DNA of 64,000 nt from Sulfuricurvum sp. GTDB lineage: Bacteria; Campylobacterota; Campylobacteria; Campylobacterales; Sulfurimonadaceae. The notes under the pieces are model-generated. The model was given only the letters and a program-made list of their open reading frames with translations. It was not told the DNA's origin and did no database searches. The stretch covers positions 32,649 through 96,648 of the forward strand of contig JAQULP010000008.1 in assembly GCA_028718525.1 (NCBI GenBank). Reading direction: 5' to 3'. The stretch's first letter is position 1, and each line of letters begins with the position of its first letter. A program made the position numbers and the translations under genes. Positions 34,567 to 41,796 of this stretch are shown here, piece by piece.

Positions 34567-35772
34567 TTAAAGCTCGATGCAGAAATGATGCATTCCCGCT
34601 TCGTAGGTATAGGCTAACCGATATTTATGGAGTTCGCAGACCGATTGGGCGATGTAGAGTCCTAATCCAAGCCCCCCGTCTCCTCTTTCGGTAACAAAAG
34701 CCTGCAATGCCTCTTCTACGGGGCGTTTTAACGGCTCACCGATATTTTGGATACAGATTTTAGCGTCGCTGCAATCAATACGGATCGGATACGAAGTGGC
34801 ATGGCGTAGTGCGTTGTCGATGAGATTTTGCAATGCACTGGTGAAGAGTGCCGAATCAACGGTAAGGGTCTGTTCGCACCCGCGCACCTCCACTTTGTTT
34901 TGTTCGCACATAAGGTTTTCCAGGGCGGTTTCGATCATGGTATGAAGGGGAACCGGGACTTTTGTCAGTGCCAAAGCGTGCATTTTTTCGATTTGTGCCA
35001 TTTGCCGAATAAGATGTTCGAGCCGTTTGAAGAGTTTACCGAGCAAATTTCGGTTGGGACTCGGTTCTTCAAGTTCGACGATCAGTTTCCCTTTGGTAAT
35101 AGGGGTTTTGAGTTCGTGCATAATATTGCGTAAAAAGAGTTCACGCGATTTTTTCAGACGGGTTTGTTTCTCAAGTGCGTCGTGCAAGGCATTGGAGATG
35201 AGAGCGATTTCATCTTTTCCGGTGGTTGTAATATTGATGATCTCTTCCCCTTCTCCATAGCGCTGGATTTGTTCATAGAGGTATTTGAGCGGTTTGAGAT
35301 TGTTCCAGAGCAACAGATACATATTGACTAATCCCCCCAGCAGGGCAAAAAACAAGAACCAAACAAAATAGTAGCTTGCCCCTTCCACCATATCCCGATA
35401 ATACATGGTACAGTGCTCACGCGAGAGGGCGTAAACAAATCCGTCATGATCTTTGTAAATGGAGACCTTGACGTTCCTGGATCGGAGTTTTGAACGCATC
35501 GACGGAGGGATCGGGATCGGTTCGCAATGGGTCGTTTTGTTCTCTATCGATTTAAAGCCCGCTTCATGCAGTTCTTGGCTTTGTTCCATACAGCTGCGGT
35601 TCTTTGTCTCTTCCAAAATGCGGGAAAGCTCCATAGAACGATGAACAAGAAGGTTGAATTTTTGTTGTTCCTGCTCATGCAGGGCAAAAATAAAGAGTAA
35701 CAAAAGGACGATCAGCGCCAGAGCAAAGAAAAAATGGAGTTTGAAGAAGACGGAATGATGGCGTGCGATCAT
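34567..35772 (-). CDS. ArsS-like membrane sensor histidine kinase
   Basis: The 401-residue kinase has two membrane helices (about 13-29 and 135-158) around a periplasmic sensor of about 105 residues that has three cysteines (SCMEQ, HCEPI, EHCTM). A HAMP-like region follows, then IMHELKTPITKG with the phosphoacceptor His, NLIDNALRH, and a GLGLGLYI G-box. It resembles the ArsS acid/metal sensor of Helicobacter. Its start overlaps the regulator gene by 4 bases. The metal-binding Spy-like gene heads the operon, so envelope metal or protein stress is a plausible signal; this is inference. Confidence 0.85.
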   Translation of the reverse strand: MIARHHSVFFKLHFFFALALIVLLLLFIFALHEQEQQKFNLLVHRSMELSRILEETKNRSCMEQSQELHEAGFKSIENKTTHCEPIPIPPSMRSKLRSRNVKVSIYKDHDGFVYALSREHCTMYYRDMVEGASYYFVWFLFFALLGGLVNMYLLLWNNLKPLKYLYEQIQRYGEGEEIINITTTGKDEIALISNALHDALEKQTRLKKSRELFLRNIMHELKTPITKGKLIVELEEPSPNRNLLGKLFKRLEHLIRQMAQIEKMHALALTKVPVPLHTMIETALENLMCEQNKVEVRGCEQTLTVDSALFTSALQNLIDNALRHATSYPIRIDCSDAKICIQNIGEPLKRPVEEALQAFVTERGDGGLGLGLYIAQSVCELHKYRLAYTYEAGMHHFCIEL

Positions 35773-36431
35773 AGGGTAAATTGATACCCCATGCCGCGGA
35801 TCGAACGGATAAGGGTGGGATGTTTGGGATTGGATTCAACTTTTTGTCGTATGCGGCTGATCAGGACGTCAATGCTGCGTTCCGAACTTTCCCACCCGAT
35901 CGACTCGACATTGTTAGCGATAAAGTCGCGTGAGATAATCTGTCGGCGATGTTTGATCAATAAAGCCAGTAGTTCAAATTCGGCGCGTGTAAGGGGGAGA
36001 AGCTCCCCCTCTTTATAAATTCCGTTATCGTCAACCCGAAACATGTCGGTACTTGATTTAACGCTTTTGCCGTTAATGCGGCGCAGTAGACTCTGGATCC
36101 GGGCTACCAACTCCCGCGGCTCATAGGGCTTTGGAAGATAGTCGTCGGCCCCAAGCTCAAGGGCAATGACTTTATCCCCCAAATCGCTTCGGGCAGACGA
36201 GATTATAATCGGAATATCACTCCGTTCGCGCAGTTCTTTACAGACATCCAATCCGTCCATATCGGGAAGGGTTAGATCGAGAAGTACAAGATCATACGAT
36301 TCAATCCCCAAAGAGCCAAGGGCTGCTTTGGGATGAGCGTAACTGATGACCTCCATTTGATAACGGCTTAAATATTGGGTTAGGAGGTCCGATATTTCGA
36401 GATCGTCTTCAATAAGGAGGATTTTAATCAT
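35769..36431 (-). CDS. OmpR-family response regulator (ArsR-like)
   Basis: The 220-residue regulator has a receiver domain with LIEDD, LVLLDLTLPD (phosphoacceptor Asp about 52), SARSD and KPYEPREL. Its winged helix ends in IRSIRGMGYQF. It is the partner of the overlapping ArsS-like kinase. It starts three bases after the stop of the Spy-like gene, so all three genes share a transcript. The name ArsR here refers to the Helicobacter acid-response regulator, not to the arsenic repressor. Confidence 0.88.
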   Translation of the reverse strand: MIKILLIEDDLEISDLLTQYLSRYQMEVISYAHPKAALGSLGIESYDLVLLDLTLPDMDGLDVCKELRERSDIPIIISSARSDLGDKVIALELGADDYLPKPYEPRELVARIQSLLRRINGKSVKSSTDMFRVDDNGIYKEGELLPLTRAEFELLALLIKHRRQIISRDFIANNVESIGWESSERSIDVLISRIRQKVESNPKHPTLIRSIRGMGYQFTL

Positions 36432-36434
36432 CTC

Positions 36435-36821
36435 TTACTCTTTCGGACAGTTTTTGCAGCCCATTCCTCCCGCAGGCATTTGCGGTTGGGCCATTTTACC
36501 CCCCTTCATAGCGGCGCATTGTTTAGGGTTCATCGGACGCAATGCATCCAGTTTTGCCCGCTGCTCCGGTGTCATTACGGCCATCATTTTTTCGTGCTGC
36601 TGGTTATGAAACGCTTTTCCCTCTTCACGAATTTTTTGCATTTGCATCTTTTGATCGTCGCTGAGCCCTAATTGTTCCATCGGTTTCGGAAGTTTTGAAG
36701 TATCGCATCCGCATTTGCCCATCATCCCCTGTGGATTGTTCATCATCCCTCCGCCTTGCATCGGACATGCCAATAAGGCGGTTGCCCCTAGGATAAGGGC
36801 TATGCTAAGAATCTTTTTCAT
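36435..36821 (-). CDS. Spy/CpxP-like Met- and Cys-rich periplasmic protein
   Basis: This 128-residue exported protein has a signal peptide ending near LLAC, where a lipid attachment at Cys19 is possible. The mature part has a Met-rich segment with CGC (MMGKCGCD), a helical LxxQ-type region (SDDQKMQMQ, MTPEQRAKLDAL) like Spy/CpxP, and a Met/Cys tail (MGCKNCPKE). Spy-like proteins are envelope chaperones. The Met/Cys clusters suggest copper, silver or another soft metal. It heads the operon with the two-component pair, as cpxP sits next to cpxRA. Confidence 0.75.
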   Translation of the reverse strand: MKKILSIALILGATALLACPMQGGGMMNNPQGMMGKCGCDTSKLPKPMEQLGLSDDQKMQMQKIREEGKAFHNQQHEKMMAVMTPEQRAKLDALRPMNPKQCAAMKGGKMAQPQMPAGGMGCKNCPKE

Positions 36822-36902
36822 ATTTTTCTCCGTTTGTTATTTAGGTAGAGTGACATCTTACGTAATTGCCGTCAATCTTCAATCAACCGAGTATTAACAA
36901 CA

Positions 36903-37940
36903 TTAATGCGATGGCTTTTCGCTGTTTGCCTCAGTGATTTTCATCAAGGTCAAAAATAAAACCGTAATTGCCGGCCCGATGATCATCCCCCAAAATCCGA
37001 AGGTTGCCAGTCCCGCGATAATCGCAAAGAAGATAACAAGTTCGTTGATTTTTTCCTGAGGTTTGATCAGTTTCTGGTTAATAATTTTAATGATGACCGG
37101 TTTGATGAAGGTATCGGCGACAAGGGAGATGACAATAATGGTGTAAAGGGCGATAAAGAGGGCATTTTCATTGTGCCCGAGTGCCAGTTCAAAGAGGCTG
37201 AACGGGAGCCACATAATGACTCCGCCGATGACCGGGATTAGCGATGCAAATCCGTACATAATGCCAAAGAGGAGGCCGTTATACCCTATATACTCGACGG
37301 CGATTCCGAACAATGCCCCTTCAAACACCGCTGTTGCCAGAATAGAATAAAAAACGACACTCATTGACGAGCGCATTTCAAACATAATCAACGTGCTCTC
37401 TTGTTGGGGAAAATGGGCAGAGCGTTTGAAAAATTCGAAAATATCCCGTCCGTAATACTGGGCAATGAAATAAAAAATCAAAATAAATAAGCTTCCTGAG
37501 ACAAAAGACATCGCAAAACTGCCGACCTGGGAAGTATAATCGATGATATGCTGACTCAGTTCGGATGGGTCAAAACCGGCTAAAAAGAGCTCAATTTTAT
37601 GCTCAAGATAGGTAAAAGAGGGGGGAAGATGGGCGAACCAGCTTCGAAGTTTTATCTCCATGACATGCATCATGGCCGGATCGAGATTTTGGAGCATGAC
37701 GGTGAGTTGAAAGATAAAATAGCCCAGAGGTGCGAAAAACAGAGCACCCAACATCAGGGTAGAAAGGGATGATGCCAAAAAGCGGCTATGGGTCAGTTTG
37801 AAAAATCCCATCTGGATATGGTAGGTCGAGATCGCCAAAAGCGAAGCGACGATAATGTTCATCCAAAAAGGTTCATAAAGGCGATACATCCCGTAGGAGA
37901 CAATCAACAAAAGGGTGAGGGTGAAATACTCTTTTTTCAT
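36903..37940 (-). CDS. AI-2E family (PerM-like) membrane permease
   Basis: This 345-residue inner-membrane protein has about eight hydrophobic helices. The family pattern is visible in GLLFGIMYGFASLIPVIGGVIMW and the final GFWGMIIGPAITVLFLTL. Members export autoinducer-2 or act as Na+/H+ antiporters; the substrate here is unknown. It follows ruvB after two bases and is probably read from the same transcript. The N-terminus is short and starts directly in the first helix region. Confidence 0.85.
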   Translation of the reverse strand: MKKEYFTLTLLLIVSYGMYRLYEPFWMNIIVASLLAISTYHIQMGFFKLTHSRFLASSLSTLMLGALFFAPLGYFIFQLTVMLQNLDPAMMHVMEIKLRSWFAHLPPSFTYLEHKIELFLAGFDPSELSQHIIDYTSQVGSFAMSFVSGSLFILIFYFIAQYYGRDIFEFFKRSAHFPQQESTLIMFEMRSSMSVVFYSILATAVFEGALFGIAVEYIGYNGLLFGIMYGFASLIPVIGGVIMWLPFSLFELALGHNENALFIALYTIIVISLVADTFIKPVIIKIINQKLIKPQEKINELVIFFAIIAGLATFGFWGMIIGPAITVLFLTLMKITEANSEKPSH

Positions 37941-37942
37941 GG

Positions 37943-38950
37943 TTATTCAAATAATCCGTGCTGAGGAGTGCCGAATTTCAACAACTCATAGGTTTTCGGC
38001 GTTGCCACTCTTCCTCTGGCGGTCCGTTCGAGATAGCCGTTGGCAAGGAGATAAGGCTCGAGGACATCTTCGATGGTCCCTTCATCTTCACTGAGGGCAG
38101 CGGCTATGGTACTGAGCCCCATAGCTCTCCCTTTTGCTTCCATCAGCAGTTTAAGAAGGCGGATATCCATCTCATCAAATCCGTTGGCATTAATTCCGAG
38201 CTGATCGAGGGCATAGCGGGAACGCTCATGATAAATGGTAGGCTCATCGGCCACATCGGCAAAATCGCGTACCCGTTTCAGGAGACGTAATGCGATACGG
38301 GGAGTTCCGCGGGAGCGTTTGGCAATCTCATGTGCCGCCTCTTTATCGATTTTTTTTCCGAGTTTCGTAGCGGCTTGGGTGATGATGGCACAAAGCTCGT
38401 CAGGGGTATAAAACTGCATCCGAAAATTCATTCCGAAGCGGTCGCGCAAAGGGTTTGAGAGCATCCCCGCACGGGTCGTAGCACCGATCAGGGTGAACTT
38501 TGGCAGGTCGATTTTGACCGTTTGGGCTGCAGGGCCGCTTCCGATGATAATATCGAGCCGGAAATCTTCCATTGACGGATAGAGGATCTCTTCGACGGCG
38601 GGTGATAATCGGTGAATCTCATCGATAAAGAGGATATCGCCCTCTTCGAGATTGGTGAGGATTGCGGCAAGATCACCGCTTTTTTCGATCATCGGGGCTG
38701 CGGTGACTTTGATGTTGCTTCCCATCTCATTGGCAATGATGAGGGCAAGGGTTGTTTTCCCTAAGCCGGGAGGGCCGTAAAAAAGGACATGATCGAGCGC
38801 TTCGCGGCGTTTGCTGCTCGCTTCGATGAAGACTCCCAGATTTTTTTTGATCTGTTCCTGTCCGATATAATCGTCCCAGGCACTCGGGCGCAGTGAGGTT
38901 TCGGTGACCTCTTCGGCATTAAATTTTTCGATTTCGACTATGCGTTCCAT
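37943..38950 (-). CDS. ruvB: Holliday junction branch migration ATPase RuvB
   Basis: RuvB is the hexameric AAA+ motor that drives branch migration with RuvA. The 335-residue protein shows [11 protein letters not shown], the Walker A motif GPPGLGKTT, the Walker B motif LFIDEIHRL, sensor 1 GATTRAG with the following LRDRFG arginine finger, and the C-terminal winged helix ([12 protein letters not shown]). The start follows the small lipoprotein gene as TAAATG, so the two may be coupled. Nothing is missing. Confidence 0.97.
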   Translation of the reverse strand: MERIVEIEKFNAEEVTETSLRPSAWDDYIGQEQIKKNLGVFIEASSKRREALDHVLFYGPPGLGKTTLALIIANEMGSNIKVTAAPMIEKSGDLAAILTNLEEGDILFIDEIHRLSPAVEEILYPSMEDFRLDIIIGSGPAAQTVKIDLPKFTLIGATTRAGMLSNPLRDRFGMNFRMQFYTPDELCAIITQAATKLGKKIDKEAAHEIAKRSRGTPRIALRLLKRVRDFADVADEPTIYHERSRYALDQLGINANGFDEMDIRLLKLLMEAKGRAMGLSTIAAALSEDEGTIEDVLEPYLLANGYLERTARGRVATPKTYELLKFGTPQHGLFE

Positions 38951-39160
38951 TTATTGATTTGTCTTTCGATACGGATTGGGATGGTAAGATTGTGAATGTT
39001 CCTGAAGACACTGTTGGCGTTCGTCCGGATTGGTGATGTGATTGCACTCTTGCCGTGCCGTCGCATGCAAAATCGTATAGACCGTCGCCTCCGGTGTTGA
39101 ACACCCTTGGGTGAAAAAGATGATGCTGAGGGAAACGCTTTTAATAAATATAGTTTTCAT
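38951..39160 (-). CDS. Small lipoprotein, unknown function
   Basis: The 69-residue protein has a signal peptide with the lipobox FTQGCS. The short mature part has cysteines in QECNHITNP and QQCLQEH that could form a disulfide, and a polar basic tail. The ATG at 39160 lies 20 bases inside the panB 3' end, and the stop abuts the ruvB start (TAAATG). An in-frame start at 39226 would put residues before the signal peptide and is not favoured. I do not recognise the family. Confidence 0.6.
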   Translation of the reverse strand: MKTIFIKSVSLSIIFFTQGCSTPEATVYTILHATARQECNHITNPDERQQCLQEHSQSYHPNPYRKTNQ

Positions 39161-39929
39161 CGGGGAACGTTCGGTTCTGTACTTCGGTTTTGTAACCGTT
39201 AACTGCCTCTTTGACGGCTTTGGCACCGTTTAGGTATTGCTTGACGAATTTCGGGACAAACGGTTCATACAGCCCCAGCATATCGGAGAAGACAAGCACT
39301 TGTCCGTCCACGCCGTTTCCCGCACCGATTCCGATGACGGGGATGGAGACACTTTGGGCTACCCGTGTCGCGACATCGGCTTTGACCCCTTCGATGACGA
39401 GGATAAACGCTCCCGCTTCCTCAATGGCCAGGGCATCGGCGATGAGAGAGAGGGCTTCGGCTTCGGATTTTCCTTTAACCTTGTATCCCCCCTCGGCACG
39501 AAAAGCCTGGGGAAGCAGTCCGATATGACCGCATACGGCCAAACCGTTGTCAACCAGATGTTTGACGAGATGGGCTTTGTCGGCCCCCCCTTCAATTTTA
39601 ACCGCATCCGAGGGGGTTTCACGATAGACCCTGATTGCATTTGCCAATGCACTCGCTTCGTCGGTATAGGTACCAAAGGGCATATCGGTGATGACGAAGG
39701 TTTCGGGAGCCCCTTTGCACACGGCATTGGTATGGTAAATCATCTGATCCATGGTTGCGCTTAGGGTATCGGGATTTCCGCCAAAACTCATATTGAGGCT
39801 GTCTCCTACGAGGAGGATGTCGGCAGTTTCATTAAAAAGCCGGGCGAAAAGGGCATCATACGCCGTAATCATCACGAGCGGAGCACCCGTTTTACGTTTT
39901 CGTATAGCACCGATGGTGAGTTTTTTCAT
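39141..39929 (-). CDS. panB: 3-methyl-2-oxobutanoate hydroxymethyltransferase
   Basis: PanB makes ketopantoate from alpha-ketoisovalerate and methylene-tetrahydrofolate, the first committed step of pantothenate synthesis. The 262-residue protein begins MKKLTIGAIR and carries MITAYDALFARL, the Mg-binding VGDSLNM, DMPFGTY, VKIEGG, and GHIGLLPQ. The ATG at 39929 is preferred to a GTG 15 bases upstream because GGGACAG lies at ribosome-binding distance. It shares its 3' end with the small lipoprotein gene. Confidence 0.95.
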   Translation of the reverse strand: MKKLTIGAIRKRKTGAPLVMITAYDALFARLFNETADILLVGDSLNMSFGGNPDTLSATMDQMIYHTNAVCKGAPETFVITDMPFGTYTDEASALANAIRVYRETPSDAVKIEGGADKAHLVKHLVDNGLAVCGHIGLLPQAFRAEGGYKVKGKSEAEALSLIADALAIEEAGAFILVIEGVKADVATRVAQSVSIPVIGIGAGNGVDGQVLVFSDMLGLYEPFVPKFVKQYLNGAKAVKEAVNGYKTEVQNRTFPDENYIY

Positions 39930-40031
39930 ATCTATCTGTCCCACAATTATTTAAAGTAGATAGTTTACCCAAAATTTGAGTTGCATTGCTATTTAGTGGC
40001 AACTAAGAGGGGAGATTAAACAAAACATTGC

Positions 40032-40054
40032 TATAATTTTTTACCACAGGAGAA
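40032..40054 (+). promoter_or_regulatory. -10 box and RBS of the Hpt-trpA unit
   Basis: TATAAT at 40032-40037 (TTGCTATAAT, near an extended -10) is followed by AGGAGA at about 40048-40053 and the ATG at 40062. No clear -35 is visible. An imperfect inverted repeat with GTTGC and GCAAC arms lies about 40-60 bases upstream. Confidence 0.5.
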
Positions 40055-40061
40055 GACCATT

Positions 40062-40466
40062 ATGGGTATACGGACGGTTCTAGAAGCTAATTTTGATTTT
40101 GAAATCATAGATGAATTCCTGGATCATTACGCCATGATGGTGGAGATTATAGAGACCCTTATCATCGATTTGGGAAATCGAGAACGTTATCGATACAGTG
40201 TCGAAGAGCTTTTCCGGATTTTTCATAACATCAAATCAGCCTCGGGGTATCTTCAGATCCAACCGATGGTGCGGTTGTCGACTTTTGTTGAAGATGCCCT
40301 CGAGCAGTTGCGTACGCGTGACAAGGTTGTCAATGAAGAGACCATCAACTGGCTGATTAATGTTTCGGATATGTTTATGCAGTGGCATGAAGATTTAAAA
40401 ATGGATAACGATCTCTCTAAAATCAATTTTTCTCTTTTAATTTTACCCGATATGGAGAAAGCGTGA
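40062..40466 (+). CDS. Stand-alone Hpt-domain protein
   Basis: This 134-residue helical protein has IFHNIKSASGYLQ, matching the HxxKG(S)xSxxL phosphoacceptor motif of histidine phosphotransfer domains; the histidine is near residue 53. It has no other domain and no membrane segment. It could relay phosphate from a hybrid kinase elsewhere. It overlaps trpA by 4 bases, so it is translated together with a tryptophan gene, an odd pairing. The assignment rests on the motif and the helix pattern. Confidence 0.75.
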   Translation: MGIRTVLEANFDFEIIDEFLDHYAMMVEIIETLIIDLGNRERYRYSVEELFRIFHNIKSASGYLQIQPMVRLSTFVEDALEQLRTRDKVVNEETINWLINVSDMFMQWHEDLKMDNDLSKINFSLLILPDMEKA

Positions 40467-41203
40467 AACAACTTGTAGCGTACATAACCGCAGGATACCC
40501 TGATAAAAATTTTTCCGTTGATTTAGCTTTGGCGTTAGCCGAGAACGGCGTTGACACTCTGGAACTCGGAGTTCCGTTTTCCGATCCCGTTGCCGACGGT
40601 CCCGTGATCGAAGCGGCAAATCAGCGTGCACTGGAAGGGGGATTCCGGTTTTCCGATCTTTTGGAGATTTCCGAAGCGATTGCGCCGAAAATCGATACGC
40701 TCTGGATGGGGTATTTCAATCCGTTTTATCAATACGGAATGGAACCCTTGCTCGATAAGGCGAAGAGCCTAGGGGTAAACGGTTTAATCATCCCCGATGT
40801 TCCGTATGAAGAGGCTAAAGCCTATCATGGACACTTTGAGAACCGGGGATTGGCGAATATTACTTTTGTTGCCCCGACCGATGGTGAAGAACGGATTGCC
40901 CTTATCACCGCACAAGCGCGCAAATTTATCTACCTGGTCGCTTATGCCGGCATCACCGGCAGCGGTAAAAGCGAAGATTTGGCACCGACGTTAGAGATGA
41001 TTAAGCGTCATACCCAAACTCCGGTCTACGTCGGTTTCGGTGTCAACGAAAAAACCGCCCGTGAAAAAGTGCAGGGTGCAGACGGCGTAATCGTCGGTTC
41101 GGCGATCGTTAATATCCTTTTGGACGATAGCCTCTCGAATACTCAAAAAATTGCTAAATGTTGCGAAATAACCCGTAATATAAAATCTCTTATTAACGAA
41201 TAG
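40463..41203 (+). CDS. trpA: Tryptophan synthase alpha chain
   Basis: TrpA cleaves indole-3-glycerol phosphate to indole and glyceraldehyde-3-phosphate in the tryptophan synthase complex. The 246-residue TIM barrel has the catalytic LELGVPFSDPVADGP with Glu, the second catalytic Asp in LIIPDVPYEE, and the phosphate loop GFGVNEK with GVIVGSAIV. It starts at GTG 40463, inside the Hpt gene end. trpB is not adjacent. The tmRNA gene follows 37 bases later. Confidence 0.96.
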   Translation: MKQLVAYITAGYPDKNFSVDLALALAENGVDTLELGVPFSDPVADGPVIEAANQRALEGGFRFSDLLEISEAIAPKIDTLWMGYFNPFYQYGMEPLLDKAKSLGVNGLIIPDVPYEEAKAYHGHFENRGLANITFVAPTDGEERIALITAQARKFIYLVAYAGITGSGKSEDLAPTLEMIKRHTQTPVYVGFGVNEKTAREKVQGADGVIVGSAIVNILLDDSLSNTQKIAKCCEITRNIKSLINE

Positions 41204-41208
41204 AGATA

Positions 41209-41214
41209 TATAAT
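41209..41214 (+). promoter_or_regulatory. -10 box for ssrA
   Basis: TATAAT lies just after the trpA stop, 26 bases before the mature tmRNA 5' end, consistent with transcription starting near 41221 and processing to the mature end. No good -35 is visible. Confidence 0.5.
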
Positions 41215-41240
41215 ACAATTCTAACTTCGGTTTTCTACGT

Positions 41241-41612
41241 GGGGGCGACATGGCTTCGACTGGATCAAGAAGGTTTAGGTTGCATTGCCGGACTGAGCAG
41301 CTCCGTTATACGGCTCACACTTGCTTAAACGCAAACAACACTAATTACCGTCCTGCTTACGCTGTAGCGTAAGTTTAACTTAATTTAGGACTGCTCTACC
41401 CTCCTATGCTATCACCGGAGGGGTTTGGGGTATAACCATCGCGATAGCTATACTCCCGGAATGCCTCGGACGGGGATGAATTTAGAGGATTGGATGATGT
41501 AGCTTTGCACGTTGTGTGATAGTCATCTGAAAACGAAACAACGTTACTAAGCATGTAGACGCCTTTACTCTCTTGGTTTAGGACTCCGGTTCAATCCCGG
41601 ACGCCTCCACCA
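41241..41612 (+). ncRNA. ssrA: Transfer-messenger RNA (tmRNA)
   Basis: This one-piece tmRNA rescues stalled ribosomes. The 5' end GGGGGCGACATGGCTTCGAC and the 3' end (GGTTCAATCCC T-arm, then CGCCTCCACCA) form the tRNA-like acceptor: GGGGGCG (41241-41247) pairs with CGCCTCC (41602-41608), leaving A and CCA. The tag reading frame runs from the resume codon GCA at 41331 to TAA at 41370-41372 and encodes ANNTNYRPAYAVA, close to the ANN...PAYA tags of Campylobacter. The encoded CCA fits an intact gene. About 180 bases without a gene follow. Confidence 0.96.
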
Positions 41613-41796
41613 AACGACTCTCTTCAATTCCACGATTCATTTACCATTTATCAATAACATTTACGAACGATAAAGAAAGAGCAATATTGTATTTTTTTAT
41701 TTCAACTGTCTTGATTCTTTAAGTTTTTAGTGATAAGATGTTCTAAAGGTTGATCCATTATTGGGTTAATTATTCACGCATAACGGAGGAGAAAAG

